A stretch of 64,000 nucleotides of DNA. Origin: Protostelium mycophagum (taxonomy: Eukaryota > Evosea > Variosea > Protosteliida > Protosteliaceae). Each line of letters begins with the position of its first letter. Position 1 is the first letter of the stretch. A program made the position numbers and the translations under genes. The notes under the pieces were generated by a model. The model saw only the letters and a list, made by a program, of their open reading frames with translations. It did no database searches and was not told the origin of the DNA. Location: positions 26,460 to 90,459 of the forward strand of contig MZNV01002721.1 of NCBI GenBank assembly GCA_002081555.1, read 5' to 3'. Shown one piece after another: positions 12,101-22,817 of this stretch.

Positions 12101-15100
12101 GTCCAAATCCTTCAGGTCAATCTTTCAACTTGACAGCAGTATTTTCGTTTGAAAGATGCTAAATCGCATTGTGCTTCTGGTAACGATTCATTTCCCTTCT
12201 TGAACAAAGTCCAAAACTATCTTTAAGAACCTGAAGATGTGACTTCACCTCATCAGAGTATCTATTGTCGTCAGCGTTTTGCACCAGTTCGTGAAGAAAA
12301 TGTAACGCCGATGAGTACAAATCAGCCCCTAAATGCCTGAGGGAACCACATATCGATCTCCTCATTCCCACCAACTCTTCCCTCTCTCTGTTATTTTCAG
12401 ACAAAAATGACTTCGGATCGTATCAGTCAGATTCTTTTGGTGGTAGATTGGTACATTCACATCTTCATCTAAATACTAAATGGAATTTATTATACGTATT
12501 TCCATCGGCTTTTTTGGGCCCAAAAAAGTTTTTGTCAAGATGGAAATGTCATATCAACCTTCAAAAACAAAAATCACCTTCTGAGATGATTGATAAAGTC
12601 TTTGGCTTTATCAGGGCTAATCTGTGTTACGTCTGTAATTCGCAATAATTCTTCTGTTGGGTTGTCTCCTGGCGTTTTCTCGTGGTGTGATGACGTCATC
12701 ATCAAGTCTGATGACGCTTCAGATTTTTGTTTGTTGACTCGTTGTAGATGCTCTAACTCTGCCTGTGAGGGTCATTCAGTTTGATATGTGACAGATGACA
12801 TCACATTTTTGGATGAGATTATGGACATCATCTGTCGGTGTTCCTCCTCCTTCTTGGAAATTTCCACACTCAACCTGTCAAGTTCATCCCTCAATTTGTT
12901 ATTCTCTTCTGTCATATGAGATATCTTATCGTCTTGTGCAGATATCTGTACACATCAATCATGGCTCACACCGTGTTTGTGCGGTGACGTTACCGCAGAT
13001 CGACGTTAAGTAACCGCTCACCTTGGCGTGTAAAAGTGACACGTCTTGATTAGCTCTCTCGGAATGGAATATTTCAACCATTGTCTTTGTGCCGTTGTTC
13101 GGCTTTGGTGAATTTTCTGATATGTTCTTGATCTTGATCATGTTTTGGATCAACTGGTACGATGGTACCAGCTTGGGAACCTGCAATATCTCCTCGTCCT
13201 GTGGAATGTCAGTGAATCTCCACGATTCTCATCGCATCACCTCCATATGTGTGTCTACATCCTCAGCATCATTATTTTCACTCTTCTTTGCTGTTGTCTC
13301 GTCGTCATCATCCTATTTTGATGAGTTACCCGTCTACAACGAGACACTCACTTGTTCTTCTGAAGTCCCCGCACCAGCACCCCGGTTTATTTCCAGTATA
13401 ATCACAGAGTAGAATTCGGTCATCCGTTTGAAGGAGTTCGTTGACACGTCATCATCTCTCACCAATAGTGATATACACCTGTAGATCTCAGCGAAATTTC
13501 AGATGGGATCGCGTTGTAGATAAAAAGGGAAGACCTACTTTGATGCAAGAGATAGCAGGTTGCCGTGTCTCTTCATTATATATTGATAGACTTCTCTTCT
13601 TCCATACTGAAATAATAAGTTTATATAGAAAGTTGTCATGACAACCAATGAACAGACGCAACGCTTCATACCTTGATCACCATGGAGATATAATCGCAGA
13701 ATATTGAACACAAGAAGGCGTGTTCGTAATCTACTGCTCTTGATGCGGCATAGATGAATGATCTACAAGTGGGGATATCTATCCATCTACAATGATCTGC
13801 ACTGCCTGCACATCATTATGAATGAAATATCTCATGTCATTCTGATAAAATAACACAGATTTACACTTGTGTAGAAAGTTCAGGATCTACAACGAACACA
13901 CCATAATAAAATCTAAAGAATCACCTTTCAAAAGAAAATGTAAGGCATTTAAATGTAAATTTGATCTCAGAAAATCGTGGTAGTCGCTGTGTTGTTTCAA
14001 CTTGAAATGTCATCCGGTCACGTGACTCACTCTAACAATGGGTTGTTTGAAGATGGGTCAAATCGGTCAGAGGAGAGGTAAGAACAGAAATATAATGAAA
14101 TTTCAGAGAAAATTCTTGTCAGAGGTTTTCCCGCCTTTTGTTCGGCCTCAGCAAACCTTATCCCACTCCCTGAATGCCTCATTTAATATTTCTGTACTTA
14201 TATTTCGCTTCTGTCGACGCGATGCGTGACATCTTGTGCGTCAAAATTACTCATAAAACATACATGCAAAATAAATATTTGTGCAAATGAATCTAATATC
14301 TCAACCAGAAAGAAGACGAATTCTCATTCAATTAAACTCACGTTTGTGGTCCGCGACAAGCGAAGACTTCATCAGCTTCGACCCGACAAGCGCACAGTTT
14401 GGTACCTCGTTGTAGATGGACAATATCCTGACCACAAGAGAGAAGAATGAATCGAAAGTGAAGAGCTCATGACGGAAGAAAAAATGTGACGATATCTTTG
14501 TCAACAAGTCCGTGATTCTAAACAGTGAAATCTGTTTTATTTTATTATATTATTTTTTTATCAAAGCTTTCATAGATCTACAATGTCATAGAGTTGAAAC
14601 TTTGAGACGATCTACAACAGTAAACTTACTTGGTAATGTGACGTGGGCTCGTTAAAAAATTGTGAGGAAGTCACGTGACCTTCAAAACTCTCCATGACAT
14701 CTCTATTTGCGCTCTGCTCGTCTTGTGAGATATCTCTGGCGATAACGTCCAAAATCTCATTGGCCAAATCGATAAGTGTGGGGATGTATTTTTCTTTTGT
14801 TTGCTCACCCATCATTGATGACGTCACAAACACTCTGAAATAGACCTGATGACGTCAGCTCAAATTTCAAAACTTGAGAATTTCACCTGATTTTCTTCAC
14901 TAGGCTTATAAGAGTTAAGAACAAGGGTATGCAATTGTTCCAGAGTGTTTAATCTCGTGTCTAATGTATTCCTCTGATGACTTTCAGAGGATCATCAAAA
15001 TAATCATTTTTAAATAATTAATCTTGTTCTTTTTATGGACTTGAACGATTAATTTGAACCATTGTGCTCACATGTTTGTCGATTAGAGGCATCAGTAGGT

Positions 15101-15700
15101 ATCTCAGCGCCGTCTCTGCTTTCTTTGAAGCTTGTGCGATAAAGTTTTTCCTGATTGTCTCGGCGTATTTGTTACTTCTCCTCTGTGGTGGTTCTGAATG
15201 ACGGTGTTGCAGATATTCGTAGGAGATCAGACACTTGTGTTTCATGTTTGGTTTGATTCTTCCATCCATAATGTTAAAGAATAGTTTCTCAACCTGTTAT
15301 TCTCAGATTTCTCAATGGTACATTCCTTCTCACTTCTGATGCTTCTCTATCTGCATCAATAAAGTACATTTTTTCATTTGGGACGACTGCTCTCATTTCT
15401 GTACACGTCTCGAGCCAAAGCACTGGCAACTCTGCCACATTCGCTCTGTTGTGAAGTCCATTAAGAAATGACTGTTCTTCAGATGTCGAAAAGATGAGGA
15501 TCTGATTGTGTCACGTGATGTCGTGATGTCACGTGAGGAGAGGAGAATGATCAGACCTTCTCGGCTTTTTCGACCAGAGTCGAACTTAGGTGACCATGTC
15601 TCCAGCCGATATAATAAAGAACCTCTCGCTCTCTTGAATGTTTTTGACGAACTTCTGATAATTCTTCCTCAAATACCACACTGAACGTTGCTAGATCCAT
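6185..15700 (-). CDS. Giant NO VEIN/sacsin-like protein: GHKL ATPase + DUF3883 + cold-shock domain
   Basis: A gene of about 9.5 kb with dozens of short introns. The ATG at 15700 starts an N-terminal region without recognised domains, followed by a coiled coil near 12950-12800. An exon around 12640 (ITDVTQISPDKAKDFINHLR) leads into the ATPase. The N-box FLHELVQNADDNRY (about 12290-12250), a NNEIGF segment (about 12040), HIGQKG (about 11960) and GFKSIFS (about 11870) are the sacsin/NO VEIN type of GHKL ATPase. A long middle part follows. At 7130-6650 the C-terminal DUF3883 (NO VEIN C-terminal) domain shows GYDFEI, ALIEVK, HVSDNERNRRDRAQ and IYIVVVVEFV, a restriction-endonuclease-like pattern. 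After a basic stretch (TPKKKARQ) comes a cold-shock domain (GFISVPGLKDNVFFY, LYQGDRVKITPP) ending at a TAA inside AATAAA. Plant NO VEIN has the first two modules; the cold-shock addition is unusual. A split into two genes near 12.4 kb cannot be excluded, but reading frames support one. Confidence 0.75.
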
Positions 15701-16394
15701 AGAAGTGGATACCTATGAAGTCAAGACAATAATGGTGAAGTCATGATACCTCCCAAATTTCGGTTGGGACTGATTGATTTTGAGGTATCTTATTCCTCAA
15801 CAGATGATGTCTGATATGGCAATAAGATGAACCAGTAAGTGCGACTATTCTCACACGAGGCAACTCCATCTCACACGATTTGTTTGATTGAAAAAGTCCA
15901 GCAGTTTCGAGGAATTGAAAGAAAGCGAAATTTCAGATGACTTCCGATCTAATTACAACCCAAACTACAACCCGCCATCTGTATCAAAACTATGTACATT
16001 GGGGAGAAGAAATGTGATGGCATCAGACTTGAGAAAGTGCTCCGTGTGGCGTTAAGTTGCGAAGGACTTGTTTGTACAACTCTGTCAACATGATCACATT
16101 GGAGTGAAATCTGACCTCATACTATATGGATTATGAGGTGTGGTCAGATGTAGTACTTTGATCTGAAAATTCCAAAAAGGGACTATTCTGGAATGGTTGA
16201 CCAACAATGTTGCATCATTGTTTGCCAAGGATTGACCAACACATATCTAGAGTATACCAATTATTGTACAAATAATCCACAGGAATAGAGAATGACCGGA
16301 CCACTCGAACTACAACACGCCATTTTTTGGAAACATTTATCCCATAAAATTCTCCGCTTTGGTAAATCGAGCCTCCACAAACTATGAATAAATT
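15701..16394. other. Intergenic region, head of NO VEIN-like gene to tail of WD40 gene
   Basis: About 690 bases with no convincing reading frame on either strand. It must hold the promoter of the NO VEIN-like gene on its left and the short 3' flank of the WD40 gene on its right. I see no repeat, RNA gene or transposon signature. Confidence 0.5.
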
Positions 16395-18936
16395 TTATTG
16401 CCAGATGAAGATGTTTCTGTCCCAGCCTGCACTGATGAGGGTGTTCTCCGTCGCAATCAGAGAGAATACATTGGCTGTGTGTCCGACTAATGTCTGTATG
16501 CAGTTCAAACTGTTCAGGTCCCACACTTTGATCGTCTTGTCGTTGGAACCACTGAATAGTTTATCACCGCAGATCGCGACGCAAGAGACGTAACTGGTGT
16601 GTCCTTTGAGGGTGGAGAGGTTCACTCCGGTCTCCAAGTCCCAAACCTGATGGGGTCAGTCTCAAACCGAAAACATTGTACAACTAGAACCATAATTACT
16701 CCAAAAATTTCCGCTATCAAAATCACCAAAGACTAAAGCTTTGCCACAATTAGATTATCTTTTCAATCACAGAAAAACCCTTGAAATATATCTACAGCAG
16801 TGTAGATCCCCTCACCTTGATCGTGCTATCACGTGACCCGCTGTAGAAGTGTGTGTCTGATGCAGTGACAGAGTAGACCCAATCTGTGTGTCCTCTATGT
16901 GTCCTATCACATTTATATCTTCTATTCCACAACTATGAAATGTCAGAAAATTACCAGCAGATTGTTTTGGATTTTGAATGGTATGGCCCGACTTTTACTT
17001 ATTATGGTTTTTACTGATTTTTTTAATTTTTCAAAAATAGACCTTGATGGTTTTGTCATAGGAACCGCTGATGACTGCGTTGTTAGGGACAACTGCCAGA
17101 GAGCTGACCGAATTGGCATGTCCGTCTACACTCTTCTCATTACCGATGGTGTCTTGGAGTACGAAAGTCTTCGGGTCCCATACCTGTCAAAATGAGTTCA
17201 ATCTACAACCTGCCAATGATTTCGAGTATAAATAGAACATAGTTCGTTCTTGTATAGAATTTTAGATTTTCCAAGAAAACATCAAAAATCTAGTTGTAGA
17301 TACTCACATTGATAGATTTATCCCAACTTCCTGTGTACAACACGTCATTACCCCTGCCTTCTGACCCCTTTGCGATGGCACTGACGTGTTTTGTGTGCCC
17401 GGTCAGTACCGCGACACAAGCGTGTGTTTGTAAATTCCAAACCTGTTTATTTCATTTTTTGTTATGCATTTCAAGTCTTAATAAAATAATTTAAATTCTA
17501 TTTTGAGATTGACAATAGTATGGTGTTTGTATGTCCAAAATATTGTGCATTAAAGTATACATTGTTTTTGTATCTCTTGCGCTCGATGTGTGGCAAAACC
17601 ACCATCTACAACTCCTCCAAAATTCATAAAAGATTTTTACAAAATTGAAATAATAAAATCCGGTACCCTCGCTGTCTGATCCCAACCTCCGGAATATAAA
17701 TATTGATCATCTATAGCCAAGGTATAGACAGTCTCTTTATGATCTGGCATCTGATGCACACAATCTAATGTTTCCAAATCCCACACCTTCGAGATTCAAT
17801 TTCAAAGACATCATATGAGATATCATCATGTTACAAAGACCTTATTACATGATATCTCAAAACACTACTGCGAAAAAAATAAGACGTCTTATACCTTTAT
17901 GCTGTGGTCTCCTGAGGCACTATAAAGGTTTGGTGAAGTGGCGGACAGGGCAAGTGCGAAAATGTGATTCGTGTGTGCCGCGATGACGGCGACATTTTGT
18001 AATGAACTGGTACACTCTGGGACAGTGGGGGTCGTACGAGGGGGTGGGAGGGTGGGTGTTGGGGTGGAGAGTTTCGGAGAGGGGGAGGGAGGGAATGTAC
18101 TTTTTGGAGGAGGATTTTCTGAACATTATAAATATTATTTTTGTAACAGCAGATTTTGCAGTTCTGTAGCTAAAAAAATCACGGCTATGCTTGATTTGTA
18201 TCATTTAAATTTTACATTTGTTCTCATCACACATCCTCGGAACGAGATGATGAACCTTTTCAACATAGTAGAAGAGAAAGATGACTTTGGAGTTCTCCTT
18301 CTATATGAATAAAATAATGGATATTCATACGTGTGGGTGTCTTTGATGCAGAGGAGAATTTTGCCGCGGCAATCGCTGCTACATCTTTTGCTGGAAGTGG
18401 TGCAGGTTTTTGTGTGTTATTTGCCAGTTCTTTGATCGGTGGTTTGGTTGCAACTGATTATCATCATTTTATCATCTTGGTATATCGAATGAATATGATC
18501 ATTACGATTCGTTTTACCTGGTGTTACTATTGTTGGACTTGTTGTCACTGTTGATTTTCCCTGTTGTGGTGAGGCAGGTCGAGCGGTGTCATTTTTCGAG
18601 TCCCAAAGACCTTCCATCGACGGCCGACTGCTAGAAAGAGGACGATCCTTCGGTTGAGCGGGAATGAATTCTATCGCTGTTAATGGAACAGATGGGGATG
18701 TCAGAAAATGTGGAATGGAAATCACCTGACCCTCTGATAGAACCACCCAGCTGAGATTATCAATCGACATAATAAAGACAAGCATTCAATAACATGCAAA
18801 CTCCTCTTACTGTGCCACCAAGTAATCCCAAGATCTCGCCCTTCTTTTTATCATAATCGTTCTGTGTGATGAGACTCTCGTCTAAAAGTTCTTTAAAGAC
18901 GGCGATGGCTTCCTTAGCCTGCTCGCGATTCAGCAT
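16395..18936 (-). CDS. Seven-blade WD40 repeat protein with N-terminal helical segment
   Basis: The ATG at 18936 starts a short charged helical segment (LLDESLITQNDYDKKKGEIL) resembling a SHOCT-type element. A Ser/Pro/Thr-rich linker follows (SSRPSMEGLWDSKND; then a Pro-rich run at about 18110-18030). Seven WD40 blades then fill the rest. Each has the GH...V.S/A...D...YSGSxDxxIKVWDL pattern, for example HTNHIFALALSA (about 17980), GSWDKSI (about 17330), HRGHTDWVYSV (about 16895) and GHTANVFSLIA (about 16460). The protein ends ...DRNIFIWQ, with the TAA stop inside AATAAA (16394-16399). Introns fall at nearly the same place in successive blades, just after the (S/T)IK and before VWDL. It is most likely a cytosolic scaffold. 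The WD40 propeller is certain; a specific orthologue (TRAF7- or Fbox-type propellers are similar) is not identifiable by eye. Confidence 0.85.
18039..18064 (+). other. Potential G-quadruplex in the WD40 gene
   Basis: The plus strand carries five G tracts of three or more bases separated by loops of 1, 1, 1 and 4 bases (GGGGG-T-GGG-A-GGG-T-GGG-TGTT-GGGG), which satisfies the canonical intramolecular G4 rule. It is the template strand of the WD40 gene, where the opposite strand encodes the Pro-rich linker. Another G-rich run follows at 18079-18095. Folding is inference. Confidence 0.5.
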
Positions 18937-19017
18937 TGCGGACCCGATGTATGACTGACGCCTTTTGACTCGGCCAAAAACGAATCTACAACATTGTTTA
19001 CAAACATTTTTATTGAT

Positions 19018-22000
19018 TTAAGCTGAGGAGAAATCCGCAACGATCGTCGAACAGAATGTGCTGCGGTTGTCCTTTTGGAGGATGGATGGCTTTCCGTTGC
19101 TCACAACCATGTTGGTGGCTGCTTTGGTGTTTAGGTTGTAGACCCAAATGTTTTGTTTGTCAACTCCTCCAGTTTGGACACTCATCATGGAGTTCTGGCA
19201 GTTCTCTGTGTCTAAACACTTCTGATCATAGTTGTCAAAGAAGTTATACTGCAGTGACGTCAGATGACGTCATTCATTGTAAAGGAGACTGACCAGACCG
19301 GCACCATAGAGGTAAAAGTTGGTGGTGTTGTGAAGAGACAATCCCCAAGCTTGTCCACACCCTCGGTCCGAACTGTTTGTGCAGACGAATTTTGGATCAT
19401 TAAGATCCGCGTTGTACTCGAAGGGGGCGGGTGCTTGAGGTGTTCCTGGAATATTTCAACTCGAAATTCCGACGAATTTTCGTCACCTTGGTAATAGGGG
19501 GTTTCGGTTTGGATCATTGCCATGACAACGTTACTTGCCCCTACTAATCTGTATTGATACATCACATTGTGCTCAGAAGCTGTTCCATACATCCAGACAG
19601 GTCCTTGCTGAGATTCCACCAGTATACCACGTCCAACAAAGATACTAAGGGGGTCAGAAAAAAAGAGTCGGTGGGGGGGGGATCGAACCTGGTCTGTCCG
19701 TTTCCGTCGAGGTCGTGGTCGGCGGTCCATGCCCAAACGTTTTGTAGATGAGCGGATGAGGATTTGGTCAGATGGAGCAGCATGCTGGCTCCGAGGCATT
19801 GTGGGGTTGGAGGAGCGAGGGATGGGCACTGGGGTCTTCCCATATTGGTATTAGCGGCTCCTCCCACTCGGAAGTGGCAGTCCCACATACCGGCGGCACC
19901 TGATGACGTCATCAGTTGGTGTCATTTCATGGAATTGTTTTTGTATAACATTACAGCCGATTTAAAACTTAAAAGCATCTTTCAAGCCACAAGTATTTTG
20001 GTGCTCTTCAAGAAGACTGACCTTGTTGATCTGCGGGGTCACGAATATTCCATTGTACCAAGATAGCTCCAGCAGTTCCACCAGCAGTGGAGAATAAGAG
20101 ATCGGATAACTCCGCGACTCCGCTCTCCCCCGGTTTTCCGACCTCCAAAAATCAGCTCGTTGTAGATACAAAAAGCGCGGGAAAGTCACCTGGACCACGG
20201 GCTGAGGGTTTCTGAAGTCAGAGAAGAAGTTCCCGGAGGCTTGAAGTATGCTCCACGTCTGTCCCACCAATCTGCTATCAGGTGGTACGTATAGAGTGGA
20301 AGTCAAGACGTAAGTCCCCGCGGGGAAATATAAAATCTTGCAGTTGGCATACTTCAACAATAATTTCCCGAGGATCGCGGTATCGTCCGTCTTTCCGTCT
20401 CCGGCAGCTCCTTGGGTTTTGACGTTGATTACGTCACTGAGGGCGTAATCTTCGTACTGTGGCCTTTTCTTTTCAAAGAATCTTCCTTGTGTGTCCAAGA
20501 GTGTCTTTGGCTTATCGGGGGTTCGGGGGAAATTGTCTTGGAGAAAGGTGCCCGACGCGCCCGCCGTTTTGTAGAGTTGTCCTTGACCCCAAGAGGTGAT
20601 GGTCATGTCCCCTCCCTGATGACGTCATCATTGTAGATAGACATTTCCTCGATTTTTTCACCTTGAGGATGGTGTCGCCACTCAATGATGCCACAGCTAC
20701 AGGAACATTACTTAACACGATGTTGTCCAAAGTGAGGGTTCCTGACGCGTGCGGCGCGGTGCTTGATGTCGTTGCGGTCCTGACACCTACAGGTGTGTTC
20801 TTTATCTCAGAGTCCATTAGGACAAGAGAGCCTACGAGCTGCTGATTCTTGTCGTCGTGGCTGGCAAGGTCGACACCCACTTGACAGTCGTTTATACTGA
20901 CTCCCTGTACACTTTTAATCAAAGGAATTGTCGACGAGCGAATGTGGAAAATTCCGTGAAATTTCATGATTGTAGATGGAAGACCATACTCTGAAGGTCC
21001 AACCCCAGTTCCAATTCATGTAGATGGCAGTGTTGCATTTGTGAAAGGTCAAGTTGCTGGATGTGAATTGCTGGTTGCCCACCCACATTCCTGGAACGGT
21101 CAGATTTGGCTGTCTACAATGATGAAGTTTCACCGAATTTTCCTCCGTAGAAGACGAGATCGGACATGAAACCCCCACTTCCGTTTTCCATCCAAATTCC
21201 TGCGAAATCTCAACGAAATTTCTTCGATGACCTGTCATTCTACAATCGATCTCACCTTGGTGTCCGCTGTTGGGGTCTTGGTTCATCCAAAACTTAATGT
21301 TGGAGATAGAGGTAGCCTGGGCTACCTGCCAGTGAATCGCCGCGATGTTGCTCGCCACGTTCACACGTGTTGTGTCCATCACGAAATTTCTGATCTGCCA
21401 AAGAGATCAGCCGGGACGTCAATAAAGAGGACAGACCTGTCTGAAGAAATTGTTTTGGTTGGTCCACCAGCTAGATCCACCAGCTTGGTATGGATCAGAC
21501 TGGATCATAAAGCCGCCCCCGAAGTTTGCGGCGGCCACGATGGTGGGGAGATTGGCAGCATCACCGACCAGCTGTGTGAAATAGTATCTGTTTGAATTCA
21601 AATTTTGAATAATGGCGGGAAAATGACTCACTGTAAGATGGGAGCAGAGATGACGTAGGTTCCCTGAGGGAAATAGACAAGAGCGGGGCTCAATGTTGAA
21701 GAGTCGCAACCTACACCACAGCGACCTCCGTCTGTGATGGCGGCATTAATCGCGGCAGTGTCGTCGGTCTGTAACATTAAGAAGGAATGTTGGTATGAAA
21801 TGTGACAGAATTACGACTTACCACTCCATCTCCCTTCGCACCGTAGGCCTAAGAGTCCATCAGAAATGTAAATAGAATCGAGTTTTCGGGCTCACCTTTA
21901 CATTTCTCACAACGGGGTAGTTTGGATTTCCATTGAAGACGGAACGTCCATTGTGCAAACTGCTGTCCTCTAACCAGTATGGGTCAGAAGGGTTACGATT

Positions 22001-22122
22001 GCCTGGCTGTTTGATGTGAGCTCTCACATTTTACATTTCATACCGACCTTTAGAGGTGCACAGGTATCTCCAAGTGCGAAAGCCACACAAATTACAAGAG
22101 ATAGTGCCCACGTAGTCTTCAT
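19018..22122 (-). CDS. Secreted glycoside hydrolase family 55-type beta-1,3-glucanase (double beta-helix)
   Basis: The ATG at 22122 opens a signal peptide (MKTTWALSLVICVAFALGDT). The mature part has two copies of the pectate-lyase-3 / right-handed beta-helix module typical of GH55: first AYGAKGDGVTDDTAAINAAI with ALVYFPQGTYVIS (about 21850-21650), then TQGAAGDGKTDDTAILGKLL with ILYFPAGTYVLTSTLYVP (about 20430-20280). Other recognisable GH55 pieces are GMWVGNQQFTSSNLTFHKC (about 21080), MWDCHFRVGGAANTNMG (about 19870), HLQNVWAWTADHDLDG (about 19740) and GRGILVESQQGPVWMYG (about 19620). The stop is TAA at 19018-19020 with AATAAA four bases later. The expected role is extracellular hydrolysis of beta-1,3-glucan, fitting a predator of fungi or a cyst-wall remodeller. 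About ten introns show that it is established in this genome. I could not place the catalytic acid. Confidence 0.88.
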
Positions 22123-22297
22123 GATGATTGATGGCTGAAAGTGGACAAAGGAGTCACCGAAACGCTACCGTGGTTCTCCTCGCCCGTTACCGTGATGACA
22201 TCTTCTTCACGTGGGTCGGAAATGAGCTTTTACAAGATACCACTCCTTTTTGACACATGTTGACAATGACAGAATTGACAGCTTTACAACTGGTGTT

Positions 22298-22549
22298 TCA
22301 AAATAAAGGACATAATGTTTTAATCCCAAGTCGATGGAAAGACTTGGTTGGAGTGTGACCTGAATTCCTGTCTTCGAGTAAGGCAATCGTTCTCATGCAG
22401 CATAATATTGTTTTGGATGTCTGGCGTGTGCGCTGTAATTTGGAAAAAAGTACCTGATTCTTTTTATAAATTTGAAATTAAAATATGCAGAACTATTTTG
22501 CAACATTTATTACCTGGCGGACACTCATTTGTACATCTCCAGACGCCAT
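22298..22549 (-). CDS. Possible two-exon small basic protein, about 63 aa
   Basis: A tentative model. The ATG at 22549 gives MASGDVQMSVRQ. A 60-base intron with GTAATA donor and AATCAG acceptor (22454-22513) joins it to a frame ending at TGA 22298-22300. The product is basic, with two adjacent cysteines (TILCCMRTIALLEDR). I recognise no family. It sits in the gap between two larger divergent genes, where a small gene fits. Support is only the matching splice phase and absence of stops, so it may be spurious. Confidence 0.3.
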
Positions 22550-22817
22550 GTGATCGTAAGTCAAAAATCTCAAAAGATTCATTGATGTTCAACAAAAACG
22601 TACCTATAGATATCATGTACTGCACATCTTTATACTTTAAAAGCAACCTCCAAAGAAGCAACAAATGCAATATTGGAAGAAACCAAAATTGTCATGACAA
22701 CCCTGGAAACCCGACACTCCATCGGACACACTTAATTATTGAAAAAATATGTAAATTCTGACACCAAACCATTTTACCAGAAGTAATCAGAAGTTATCGG
22801 TGGTGTCATCGTAATCG

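Noticed and set aside
22348-22761. Plus-strand open frame between the GH55 and receptor kinase genes
   Set aside because: No recognisable domain, A/T-rich composition like introns, and no splice partner.
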